A stretch of 64,000 nucleotides of DNA from Roseomonas nitratireducens (GTDB lineage: Bacteria; Pseudomonadota; Alphaproteobacteria; Acetobacterales; Acetobacteraceae): NCBI RefSeq assembly GCF_017813355.1, contig NZ_JAGIYZ010000021.1:1-64000 (forward strand). The letters run 5' to 3'. The position numbers were made by a program, and so were the translations under genes. This document shows, one piece after another, positions 6,992-14,862 of the stretch; within the stretch, counting starts at the first letter, position 1; each line of letters opens with the position of its first letter. The notes beneath the pieces are model-generated. The model was not told where the DNA came from, did no database searches, and saw only the letters and a list, made by a program, of their open reading frames with translations.

Positions 6992-8163
6992 TGGCCTCGG
7001 TTGAACGCCGCATCACCGTCGCCAAGGGCGGCGGCAAGATCACCCGCTGGCTATGCCGCTGGTCCGAAACCCAGGACGGCGAGCGCCGGCAGCGCGTGCA
7101 GACCTTCGGCACCAAGCAGGAGGCCATGGACTGCGCCGCCCGCATGACCGGCCTGGAAGCGCGCGGCATCCCCGCCACCGCCCGCATGACCTTCCGGCAG
7201 CATGTGGACCTGTGGCTCGCCGCCTGCGCCGCCACCCGCAAGCCCGCGACCGTGGAGCATTACCGCCAGAAGATCGGCATGGTGCTTCCCCACCTCGGCC
7301 ACCTCGAACTCCGCAAGATCGGGGTGGAGCATGTGGAAGAAGCCGTGCGGAAGGCTGCCATCGGACAGGGCGGCAGACCCCTCGCCCCGCGCACAGTCCA
7401 CCATGTCCATGCCGTGCTGCGGAACTGCCTGGGCGATGCGAAGCGGCTGCGCAGGATCAACGACAATCCGGCCCGCGATGCCCGCGCCCCGTCAGTGCCC
7501 AGGAAGCGCATGACCGCGCCGACCCTGGACGAGATCGCCGCCATGGCCGACGCCGCCCGCGATGCGCCCACCCGAACCCTGATCCTGCTCGCAGGCCTGA
7601 CCGGCATGCGCCGGGGCGAACTGGCGGCGCTGCGCTGGAGCGCGGTGGACTTCGCCGAGCGGTGGATCTCGGTCCATGCCGTGATCGAGCAGGCCGGCCG
7701 CGCCGATACTGCCCGCCTTCGCGAGGGCGCCAAGACCGAGGGGAGCGTCAGGCGAATCGCCATGTCGGCCGCTGTTGAGGGGCTGCTGCGCGCCCACCGC
7801 GCACACGAGGCCGAACTCGCCCTCGCCTGCGGCGTGCGTTTGCCCAGCGATGCCTACCTGTTCCACCAGCCCAGCGGGTTCTCGGACCATTGGACCCCGA
7901 GCGCCCTGACGGCGAAGGCTGCGCGAGCCCGCGATGCCGCTGCCGTGCGCCGGGAGGTCCAGCCCCTCCATGGGGCGCGGCACCGCTATGCGACCTCGTT
8001 GATGGGCGTGGTCCCCGACTCGCTGCTTGCCGCCGCCCTTGGTCATAGCGATCCGCGGACCACGCGGGCGATTTACCAGCGCGCCGAAGAAGCGGGCGAG
8101 CGAGCGACCGCCGATGCGGCGGATGCGGCCCTGGGCGGGCTACTCCGGCGCCCTGGGCGCTGA
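6991..8163 (+). CDS. tyrosine-family site-specific integrase
   Basis: This 390-residue phage-type tyrosine recombinase has an N-terminal arm-binding region (about 1-60), a core-binding SAM-like domain (about 65-150) and a catalytic domain with all expected residues: Arg207 (TGMRRGEL), Lys248, His327-x-x-Arg330 (HGARHRYAT), His352 (LGHSD) and the nucleophile Tyr362. It catalyses integration and excision at the tRNA attachment site. The start at 6991 is fixed by the TGATG overlap with the preceding stop. The tRNA-Cys 3' fragment lies about 130 bp downstream. Confidence 0.95.
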   Translation: MASVERRITVAKGGGKITRWLCRWSETQDGERRQRVQTFGTKQEAMDCAARMTGLEARGIPATARMTFRQHVDLWLAACAATRKPATVEHYRQKIGMVLPHLGHLELRKIGVEHVEEAVRKAAIGQGGRPLAPRTVHHVHAVLRNCLGDAKRLRRINDNPARDARAPSVPRKRMTAPTLDEIAAMADAARDAPTRTLILLAGLTGMRRGELAALRWSAVDFAERWISVHAVIEQAGRADTARLREGAKTEGSVRRIAMSAAVEGLLRAHRAHEAELALACGVRLPSDAYLFHQPSGFSDHWTPSALTAKAARARDAAAVRREVQPLHGARHRYATSLMGVVPDSLLAAALGHSDPRTTRAIYQRAEEAGERATADAADAALGGLLRRPGR

Positions 8164-8292
8164 CACAACCGTGGCACACAATGCGCGCGAACTGCCCGCG
8201 AAGGGCGCATGCCCTGCGACCCGTGCGAGGTTTGCTGCGGTTTCCGAGCAATGCTGCCGGCCGTTGCAGCGTAGCGATGCGGGGACGAGGGC

Positions 8293-8332
8293 TGCAAAAC
8301 CCTCTACAGCGGTTCGATTCCGCTCCGGACCT
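8293..8332 (+). repeat. 3' fragment of a tRNA-Cys gene, probable attachment site
   Basis: The sequence supplies the anticodon loop (TGCAAA, anticodon GCA), the 3' anticodon arm ACCCT, a perfect T arm (AGCGG-TTCGATT-CCGCT) and the 3' acceptor strand CCGGACC with T as discriminator. The upstream half does not fold: no GGTCCGG partner exists upstream, position 31 mispairs with 39, and the D-arm to anticodon distance is too long. This is the classic remnant left when an element inserts into a tRNA 3' end. Confidence 0.7.
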
Positions 8333-8347
8333 TGCCGCGCGGGTGGG

Positions 8348-8376
8348 TTTACACCGGTGGCGCCCCGGACTATACG
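8348..8376 (+). promoter_or_regulatory. sigma-70 promoter for tRNA-Asn
   Basis: TTTACA (8348-8353) and TATACG (8371-8376) are separated by exactly 17 bp. The predicted transcription start is about 10 bases before the tRNA. Confidence 0.65.
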
Positions 8377-8392
8377 CGGCGCCCGGCTCCGT

Positions 8393-8468
8393 TCCCCGAT
8401 AGCTCAGCTGGTAGAGCGCGGGACTGTTAATCCCTAGGTCGTTGGTTCGAGTCCAACTCGGGGAGCCA
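8393..8468 (+). tRNA. tRNA-Asn (GTT)
   Basis: This is a complete cloverleaf. The acceptor TCCCCGA pairs with TCGGGGA, the anticodon GTT is at 8426-8428 in CTGTTAA, the T loop is TTCGAGT, the discriminator is G, and CCA is encoded. A C-T mismatch closes the anticodon stem, as in several tRNA-Asn. Confidence 0.96.
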
Positions 8469-8478
8469 CCTTTCTCGG

Positions 8479-9617
8479 TCATCCCACGCGTGACACTGCC
8501 CCTGGCGCAAGCCAGGCGAGTTCGCCGCCCGCGAAGACCGCGACCGGCGCCGGCCGCGCCGGATCCACCACCACCACATCCCCGCGCATCCCAGGCGCCA
8601 GCCGTCCGCGATCGGCAAGCCCGCAGGCTTCGGCCGGGTTCGCCGAGACCAGCGCCCAGGCCCGCGGCAGGTCCATCGCGCCGCGGCGGACCATTGCGAA
8701 GGCCGCTTCCAGCATCGCCGGCCAGACGTAGTCGGAGGCAAGCACCGTCACGATCCCGCGCTCGGCCAGCGGCGCGGCGGACGCCCAGCCAAGATGGCTG
8801 CCGCCCCGCACCACGTTGGGCGCGCCCATCACCACATGCTCGCCCGCCCCGCGCGCCGCGATCGCGACCTCCTCGGCCATGGGGAATTCGCAGATCGTCG
8901 CGCCATGCGCGCGGTAATGCGCGCGGTCATCCAGGGTCGCGTCGTCGTGGCTCAGCACGGGGATGCCGGCGCGCCGCGCGGCCTCGGCCAGACGGCCCCG
9001 CGCCGCGGGGATCTCGCCGCGCCGGGCGATGACCGATTCGGCCAGCGCGCGGAACGCATCCGCCTTCATCCCGGCACGCCCGGCATACTTCGCCATGTGG
9101 GTCGAATCATCGAGGCCCGCGCGATCGCCGGCGTGTGGTCGTTGAATCCGAGCAGGTGCACCGACCCATCCGCGATGCCGTCGAGCGCGTCGTCTAGCGC
9201 GTCGAGATTGTCCGCCTCGAAGCGGAGATGCACGCGAAGGTCGGTCGCCGATGCCGCGCGCGCCGCCGGCAGCGCCGCCTTGAGCGCGCGCCACGAAGCC
9301 AGCGACCGCAAGCCAGGCTCCCAGGACAGGGTCACGCCGAGATAGGCGGTGGTGATGCCGCAGGCCACGAGCTGCGCCGCCGAATCGCGCAACGCGAGGC
9401 CGATCGGCAGGTCGACACCCGGCCGCGGCTGCATCTGCCGCTCATGCGCATCGCCATGGATGTCGACCAGGCCCGGCAGCACCAGCAGCCCCGAGGCGTC
9501 GAAGCCCCGCGCGCCGGCCGCCGGCCTTTCCGTCACCACGCCGTCCGCCAGGGCCAGTGCGCCATCCACCATCGTCCCGTCCCGCAGGACGGTGCCGCCG
9601 TTCAAGTTCCAGGTCAT
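8479..9617 (-). pseudogene. PhnM-family phosphonate hydrolase, broken by a single frameshift
   Basis: Two overlapping reading frames together give a full-length PhnM-like amidohydrolase (alpha-D-ribose 1-methylphosphonate 5-triphosphate diphosphatase family). The first part has the metal motif HGDAHERQMQPRPG and runs to FNDHTPAIAR. The second resumes at DDSTHMAKYAGRAGM and ends with VVMGAPNVVRGGSH and LASDYVWPA. Frame is lost near 9111-9122. One extra C in the GGGCC run would restore AIARALDDSTHMAKY. The start (9617) lies 4 bases after the phnF stop. A true pseudogene, an assembly error or recoding cannot be separated here. An intact paralogue is at 14859-16001. Confidence 0.8.
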
Positions 9618-9621
9618 CGGA

Positions 9622-10368
9622 TCAGGGTTCCACGACAAGTTGCACGCGGCCGGCCGCGTAGACCGCGAGGGTGAAGTCCACGGGCTCGCCGTCCGGGTCG
9701 ACATTCAGCGATTCCGCGACGAGCACGGGACGGGAGCGCGATTGCTGCAGGAGGTCCGCTTCCTCCGGCGTCGGCAGGCGCGCGGTGATGCGGGAGGACC
9801 GGCGCCGGTAGTCCGCGACGCCGCAGGCCGCCAGCGCCGCCGTGATCGAGCCGTCCAGACCGAGCGCCTCGGCCGCCGCAGCACAGCGCGGCAGCGGAAA
9901 ATGATGCTGGCCGAGCACGACGGGCCGTCCGTTCGAGAGCCCCAGGCGATCGACCCGCAGCACGAGCCGCCCGCGACGCAGCCCGAGCGCCTCCGCCACC
10001 TGCGTTTCCGCCGCGACCTCCGCGATCCGCAGGACGCGCCCGGCGGGTTCCCGGTTCAGCCGGCGGATCACCTCCGAAAAGCGCGTGCGCGGGCCGAGAC
10101 GGTAGTCGACCACATCCTCCGCCACGAAGGCGCCGCGCCCCTGCTCGACGCGGATCAGCCCGCGCGCCTCCAGATCCTCGAGCGCGCGGCGCACGGTGTG
10201 ACGGTTCACGGCGAAGCGTGCGGTCAGCATCGCCTCGGTCGGCAAACGTTCGCCTGCGCCCTTGCCGCCGCCGGCGATCTCGCTTTCCAGCGCCGCCGCG
10301 ATCTGTCGCCACAGCGCCACGCCCTGGCCACGGGCGAGCGGCGTTCCTGTCATCGAAACTTCAACCAT
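9622..10368 (-). CDS. phnF: GntR/HutC-family regulator of phosphonate use
   Basis: This 248-residue protein has an N-terminal winged-helix GntR domain (LPTEAMLTARFAVNRHTVRRAL, about 40-65) and a C-terminal UTRA effector domain. It matches PhnF in length and in its location divergent from phnG. PhnF proteins repress phn genes. A TTGTCTAGATAA dyad in the phnF-phnG gap is a candidate operator. A second in-frame ATG (10353) is possible; neither start has a strong ribosome binding site. Confidence 0.9.
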   Translation of the reverse strand: MVEVSMTGTPLARGQGVALWRQIAAALESEIAGGGKGAGERLPTEAMLTARFAVNRHTVRRALEDLEARGLIRVEQGRGAFVAEDVVDYRLGPRTRFSEVIRRLNREPAGRVLRIAEVAAETQVAEALGLRRGRLVLRVDRLGLSNGRPVVLGQHHFPLPRCAAAAEALGLDGSITAALAACGVADYRRRSSRITARLPTPEEADLLQQSRSRPVLVAESLNVDPDGEPVDFTLAVYAAGRVQLVVEP

Positions 10369-10423
10369 GAGCGGTCAGGTCCGTGGGATATCCGTGTGGA
10401 CTTTGTGCCGGGCGGATGTCTAT

Positions 10424-10435
10424 TTGTCTAGATAA
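10424..10435. promoter_or_regulatory. candidate PhnF operator
   Basis: TTGTCTAGATAA is a 10-of-12 palindrome, with TGTCTA repeated just upstream (10418-10423). It sits in the phnF-phnG intergenic region, 6 bases before the phnG ATG, where repressor binding would block initiation. Confidence 0.5.
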
Positions 10436-10440
10436 GCCCG

Positions 10441-10896
10441 ATGAGCATCATGGACACCGCCCAGACCGAACAGCGCCGCCATTGGATGGCCGTGCTTGCC
10501 CGCGCCTCCGGCGAGGAGATCGCCGGACTTCTCGCCACCCTTCCGCCCCTGCCGCCGCACGCGACCCTGCGCCCGGCCGAGACCGGCCTCGTCATGGTGC
10601 GCGGCCGCGCGGGCGGCGATGGCGCGCCCTTCAACCTCGGCGAGATGACCGTCACGCGCTGCGCCGTGCGCCTCGGCGAGCAGGTCGGCCACGCCTACGT
10701 CGCCGGGCGCGACAAGCGACAGGCGGAACTCGCCGCGCTGCTCGACGCCGCGCTGCAGGACCCCGCCCGGCGCGACGCGCTGATGGGCGGCGTCGTCGTG
10801 CCGCTCGCCGCCGGGCAGGCGGCGCGGCGGGATTCGGAAGCGCGCCGCGCGGCGGCGACGAAGGTGGAATTCCTCGCCATGCAGACGACGCGATGA
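10441..10896 (+). CDS. phnG: C-P lyase subunit PhnG
   Basis: This 151-residue protein matches PhnG, which forms the (PhnGHIJ)2 carbon-phosphorus lyase core and helps PhnI transfer the phosphonate onto ATP ribose. It has the family stretch NLGEMTVTRCAVRL and GHAYVAGRDKRQAELAALLDA. The ATG at 10450 is an alternative start. The leader is very short, so the mRNA may be nearly leaderless. The stop overlaps phnH as ATGA. Confidence 0.95.
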   Translation: MSIMDTAQTEQRRHWMAVLARASGEEIAGLLATLPPLPPHATLRPAETGLVMVRGRAGGDGAPFNLGEMTVTRCAVRLGEQVGHAYVAGRDKRQAELAALLDAALQDPARRDALMGGVVVPLAAGQAARRDSEARRAAATKVEFLAMQTTR

Positions 10897-11468
10897 GCAT
10901 GCTGACCCCAGGCTTCGCCGATCCGGTGCTCGACGCGCAGGCCGCCTTCCGCGCGGTGCTGGACGCGATGAGCCGCCCGGGCCGCCTGCAGAATGCGGGC
11001 CGTGGCCTCACGCCCCCTGCCCCGCTGGCACCGGCCGCCGCAGCCGTGCTGCTCAGCCTGGCCGACGCGGCGACGCCGCTCTGGCACGATGCCGGTGCGG
11101 AGGCCGATGGCTGGCTGCGCTTCCACGCCGGCGCGCCGGTCGCGTCGGCGCCGCAAGATGCAGCCTTCCTGCTTGCGACAGGCGCGCCGCCGGCGATCGC
11201 GATGCTGGATGCCGGCATCGAGGAAGAACCCGAACGCGGCGCGACCCTGCTGATCCAGGTCGAGGCGCTGGAGGAAGGCAACGGGCTGCGCCTCACCGGC
11301 CCGGGGATCGAGCACGAGCACCGCCTGCTGGTGCGCGGCCTGCCCGAAGGGTTCGTCGCCGCCTGGGCCGCGAACCGCGCGCTGTTCCCGCGCGGCGTCG
11401 ATGTCATCCTCTGCGCGGGGGACCGGCTCGCCGCCCTGCCGCGCACCGTCGCGATCGCGGAGGGCTGA
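10893..11468 (+). CDS. phnH: C-P lyase subunit PhnH
   Basis: This 191-residue protein is a PhnH homologue, the PLP-transferase-fold subunit without PLP that scaffolds the C-P lyase complex. It begins MSMLTPGFADPVLDAQAAFR, the usual PhnH opening. It is joined to phnG by ATGA overlap (10893-10896) and followed by phnI after 4 bases. The length is normal. Confidence 0.95.
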   Translation: MSMLTPGFADPVLDAQAAFRAVLDAMSRPGRLQNAGRGLTPPAPLAPAAAAVLLSLADAATPLWHDAGAEADGWLRFHAGAPVASAPQDAAFLLATGAPPAIAMLDAGIEEEPERGATLLIQVEALEEGNGLRLTGPGIEHEHRLLVRGLPEGFVAAWAANRALFPRGVDVILCAGDRLAALPRTVAIAEG

Positions 11469-11472
11469 ACCC

Positions 11473-12561
11473 ATGTATGTCGCGGTGAAGGGCGGGGAAC
11501 GGGCAATCTCCGCCGCCCATGCCTGGCTGGACGAGACCCGGCGCGGCGATCCGGCGGTGCCGGAACTGACCGTCGCGCAGATCGAGCAGCAGATGGGCCT
11601 CGCGGTCGACCGCGTGATGGCGGAAGGGTCGTGCCACGACCGCTTCCTCGCCGCGCTGGCGATCAAGCAGGCGAAGGGCGACCTGATCGAGGCTGCCTTC
11701 CTGTTGCGCGCCTATCGCACCACCCTGCCGCGCTTCGGCGCCTCCGAGCCACTGGACACCGGCGCGATGCGGCTGCGCCGGCGGATCAGCGCCACCTACA
11801 AGGACCTGCCGGGCGGCCAGGTGCTGGGGCCGACCTTCGACTACACGCACCGGCTGCTCGATTTCGCGCTGGCCGCGGAAGGCGCGCCGCCCGCCGCGGC
11901 GCCGGAGGCCGAGACGCCCGTCGCTTCGACGCCGCGCGTGACGGAGTTGCTGGCGCGCGAAGGGCTGATGCAGCGCGAACCGGCGGACCCCGGCGAGCCG
12001 GGCGACCTGACGCGCCAGCCCCTCGCCTTCCCCGCGCCGCGCGACGTGCGGCTGCAGAACCTGGCACGCGGCGACGAGGGCTTCGTCCTCGCGCTCGGCT
12101 ATTCCACGCAGCGCGGCTATGGCGGCAACCATCCCTTCGTCGGCGAGATCCGCGTCGGGCATGTGGCGGTGGAATTCACCCCGCCCGAGTTGGGCTTCCC
12201 GATCGATATCGGGGAGATCGGCATCACCGAATGCCAGATGGTCAACCAGTTCAAGGGCAGCCGGACGGAGCCGCCGCAATTCACCCGCGGCTACGGGCTG
12301 GTGTTCGGGCATGGGGAACGGCGCGCCATGTCGATGGCGCTGGTCGACCGCGCGCTGCGGTCCGCCGAACTCGGGGAAGACGTCACCGCGCCGGCGCAGG
12401 ACCAGGAATTCGTGCTGTACCACTCGGACAACATCGAGGCGAGCGGCTTCGTCGAGCACCTGAAGCTGCCGCACTACGTGGACTTCCAGTCGGAGCTCGA
12501 GAACCTGCGGACGATCCGCGCCGCACTCGTCCGCGAAGCCATGCCGGAGGCCGCGGAATGA
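11473..12561 (+). CDS. phnI: C-P lyase subunit PhnI
   Basis: This 362-residue protein is PhnI, the nucleosidase that, with PhnG, PhnH and PhnL, displaces adenine of ATP by the phosphonate to give 5'-triphosphoribosyl-1'-phosphonate. The conserved opening MYVAVKGGERAI and the segment ALGYSTQRGYGGNHPF are present. The start follows the phnH stop by 4 bases and excludes an upstream non-homologous extension. It is coupled to phnJ by ATGA. Confidence 0.96.
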   Translation: MYVAVKGGERAISAAHAWLDETRRGDPAVPELTVAQIEQQMGLAVDRVMAEGSCHDRFLAALAIKQAKGDLIEAAFLLRAYRTTLPRFGASEPLDTGAMRLRRRISATYKDLPGGQVLGPTFDYTHRLLDFALAAEGAPPAAAPEAETPVASTPRVTELLAREGLMQREPADPGEPGDLTRQPLAFPAPRDVRLQNLARGDEGFVLALGYSTQRGYGGNHPFVGEIRVGHVAVEFTPPELGFPIDIGEIGITECQMVNQFKGSRTEPPQFTRGYGLVFGHGERRAMSMALVDRALRSAELGEDVTAPAQDQEFVLYHSDNIEASGFVEHLKLPHYVDFQSELENLRTIRAALVREAMPEAAE

Positions 12562-13412
12562 ACGCCCCGATGGAAGGCTACAACTTTGCCTATCTGGACG
12601 AGGCGACGAAGCGCATGCTCCGCCGCACCATCCTCAAGGCCGTCGCCGTGCCCGGCCACCAGATTCCCTTCGGCGCGCGCGAGATGCCGCTGCCCTATGG
12701 CTGGGGCACGGGGGGCATCCAGGTGACGGCGGCGATCCTCGGCCCCGCCGACACGCTGAAGGTCATCGACCAGGGCGCGGACGACACGACCAACGCCATT
12801 TCCATCCGCCGCTTCTTCACCCGCGTGGCGGGCGTGGCGACGACGGAGCGGACGGAAGACGCGACGATCATCCAGACCCGCCACCGCATCCCGGAGGCGC
12901 CGCTGCGCGAGGACCAGGTGCTGGTCTACCAGGTGCCGCAGCCGGAGCCGCTCTCGAAGCTCGAGCCACGGCGCGCCGAGACCAAGCGCCTGCATGCGCT
13001 GGCCGATTACGGGCTGATGCATGTGCGGCTGTACGAGGACATCGCGCGGCTGGGCCACATCGCCAAGGCCTACGACTATCCGGTGATGGTGAACGGGCGC
13101 TACCTCATGTCCCCCTCCCCCATCCCCGCCTTCGACAATCCGAAGATGCATCGCATGGCCGCGCTGCAATTGTTCGGCGCGGGGCGCGAGAAGCGCATCT
13201 ACGCCATCCCGCCCTATACGGAGGTCCGGAGCCTCGACTTCGAGGACCATCCCTTCCGCCCGATCCGCGCGCCGCAGGCCTGCGCGCTGTGTGGATCGCG
13301 CGAGAGCTACCTGGACGAGGTCATCACGGACGACCGCGGCGGGCGCGTCTTCGTCTGTTCCGACACGGATTACTGCGGTACGCGCGTCGCGGCGCGGAAG
13401 GGGGCGGCATGA
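12558..13412 (+). CDS. phnJ: C-P lyase catalytic subunit PhnJ
   Basis: This 284-residue radical SAM enzyme cleaves the carbon-phosphorus bond. Four cysteines sit at residues 242, 245, 267 and 273 (CALC, VCSDTDYC), one residue off the E. coli set 241/244/266/272 that supplies the 4Fe-4S ligands and the catalytic thiol. The gene is therefore intact. ATGA overlaps join it to phnI and phnK. Confidence 0.97.
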   Translation: MNAPMEGYNFAYLDEATKRMLRRTILKAVAVPGHQIPFGAREMPLPYGWGTGGIQVTAAILGPADTLKVIDQGADDTTNAISIRRFFTRVAGVATTERTEDATIIQTRHRIPEAPLREDQVLVYQVPQPEPLSKLEPRRAETKRLHALADYGLMHVRLYEDIARLGHIAKAYDYPVMVNGRYLMSPSPIPAFDNPKMHRMAALQLFGAGREKRIYAIPPYTEVRSLDFEDHPFRPIRAPQACALCGSRESYLDEVITDDRGGRVFVCSDTDYCGTRVAARKGAA

Positions 13413-14167
13413 CCGGCGCGCTGCTGACGGCCGAAGGGCTCGACCTGCATTTCGGCGCCATCCCCGCCCTGGTCGATGTCGCGATCGATGTGGCGGAGGG
13501 CGAGGTCGTCGCCATCGTGGGCGAGAGCGGATCAGGCAAGACCACGCTGCTCCGCGTGCTCTCGGGCCAGATGGCGCCGGATGCCGGCACGGTGCGCTGG
13601 CTTGGCCAGGATGTGCACGGAATGGGGGAGGCCGCGCGCCGCCGCCTGATGCGGACCGACTGGGGCTTCGTCCACCAGAACCCGCGCGACGGGCTCAGGC
13701 TCAACGTCTCGGCCGGCGGCAATGTGGGCGAGCGGCTGATGGCGGTCGGCGCGCGCCACTACGGCAACATCCGTGCCCAGGCGCTGGAATGGCTCGCGAA
13801 GGTCGAGGTGGACGCGACGCGCATCGACGATCTGCCGCGCACCTTCTCGGGCGGGATGCAGCAGCGGCTGCAGATCGCGCGCACCCTGGTGACGCGACCG
13901 CGGCTCGTGTTCATGGACGAACCCACGGGCGGGCTCGACGTGTCGGTGCAGGCGCGCCTGCTCGACCTGATCCGCGGCCTGTCGCGCGAACTGGGGCTGT
14001 CGGTGCTGATCGTCACGCACGACATCGCGGCGGCGCGGCTGCTCGCCGACCGCATACTCGTGATGCGACGCGGGCGGGTGGTGGAACAGGGGCTGACGGA
14101 CCGCGTGCTCGACGATCCGCAGCATCCCTACACGCAGCTCCTCGTCTCCTCGGTGCTGGCGGCATGA
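13409..14167 (+). CDS. phnK: C-P lyase complex ATP-binding protein PhnK
   Basis: This 252-residue ABC-type ATPase has Walker A (GESGSGKTT), signature FSGGMQQRLQIART and Walker B (LVFMDEPTGGLD). PhnK binds the C-P lyase core through PhnJ and is not a membrane transporter component. It overlaps phnJ and phnL by ATGA. Confidence 0.94.
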   Translation: MTGALLTAEGLDLHFGAIPALVDVAIDVAEGEVVAIVGESGSGKTTLLRVLSGQMAPDAGTVRWLGQDVHGMGEAARRRLMRTDWGFVHQNPRDGLRLNVSAGGNVGERLMAVGARHYGNIRAQALEWLAKVEVDATRIDDLPRTFSGGMQQRLQIARTLVTRPRLVFMDEPTGGLDVSVQARLLDLIRGLSRELGLSVLIVTHDIAAARLLADRILVMRRGRVVEQGLTDRVLDDPQHPYTQLLVSSVLAA

Positions 14168-14862
14168 GCGCGCTTCTTCGAACCGAGGGGCTGTCCAAGG
14201 CCTTCACGCTGCACCTGCAGGGGGGCACGCGCATCCCGGTCCTGGGCGGCGTCGACCTCGCCGTCCATCCGGGCGAATGCATCGCGCTCTGGGGGCCTTC
14301 AGGTGCGGGAAAATCCACGCTCATGCGCTGCCTCTACGGCAATTACGGCGCGGGGGCGGGGCGTATCCTGCTGCGCCACGGCGGGGCGGAGATCGACCTC
14401 GCCACCGCCGATCCGCGCAGCATCATCGCCGCGCGGCGGGAGACGATCGGCTATGTCTCGCAGTTCCTGCGCGTTATCCCGCGCGTCGCGACGCGCGACA
14501 TCGTCGCCGAACCGATGATCGCGCGCGGCGTGCCGAAGGCCGAAGCGATAGCCCGCGCCACGGCGCTGCTGCACCGACTGAACCTGCCCGAACGCCTGCA
14601 CGGCCTGCCGCCCGCCACCTTCTCGGGCGGGGAGCAGCAGCGGGTGAACCTGGCGCGCGGCTTCGCTCCGGGCTATCCCGTGCTCCTGCTCGACGAGCCC
14701 ACCGCCAGCCTCGATGCCGCCAACCGCGCCATCGTCATCGCCATGATCAACGAGGCCAAGCACGCCGGCGCCGCCATCGTCGGCATCTTCCACGATGCCG
14801 AGGTGCGCGAGGCGGTCGCCGACCGCCTCTTCGACGTGCTTCCCCAGCAGGACGCCGCATGA
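14164..14862 (+). CDS. phnL: ABC-type ATPase PhnL of the C-P lyase pathway
   Basis: This 232-residue ATPase has Walker A (GPSGAGKST), signature FSGGEQQRVNLARGF and Walker B (VLLLDEPTASLD). It resembles LolD-type ATPases, as PhnL does. It is required with PhnGHI for ribosyl phosphonate formation and binds PhnK. Coupled by ATGA on both sides. Confidence 0.94.
   Translation: MSALLRTEGLSKAFTLHLQGGTRIPVLGGVDLAVHPGECIALWGPSGAGKSTLMRCLYGNYGAGAGRILLRHGGAEIDLATADPRSIIAARRETIGYVSQFLRVIPRVATRDIVAEPMIARGVPKAEAIARATALLHRLNLPERLHGLPPATFSGGEQQRVNLARGFAPGYPVLLLDEPTASLDAANRAIVIAMINEAKHAGAAIVGIFHDAEVREAVADRLFDVLPQQDAA

Larger units (their letters stand above)
1..8332. mobile_element. right end of an integrated prophage-like element, left end outside the window
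   Basis: This block holds an integrase, an excisionase-like HTH protein, a DnaB-type helicase, a winged-helix replication initiator with internal iteron-like repeats, and a run of small unknown genes. It stops at a 3' fragment of a tRNA-Cys gene just after the integrase. That arrangement is typical of elements that integrate into tRNA 3' ends, with the intact tRNA at the far end. No structural phage genes are visible, so a prophage, a satellite or a plasmid-like integrative element are all possible. The left boundary lies outside the window. Confidence 0.8.

Noticed and set aside
8250-8332. Complete tRNA-Cys gene
   Set aside because: The 5' acceptor strand (GGTCCGG) is missing upstream, the anticodon stem mispairs, and the D-arm spacing is wrong; only the 3' half is tRNA-like.
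9105-9125. Programmed ribosomal frameshift in the PhnM paralogue
   Set aside because: No slippery heptamer or strong downstream structure was seen at the junction; a single missing C in a G/C run is the simpler explanation.
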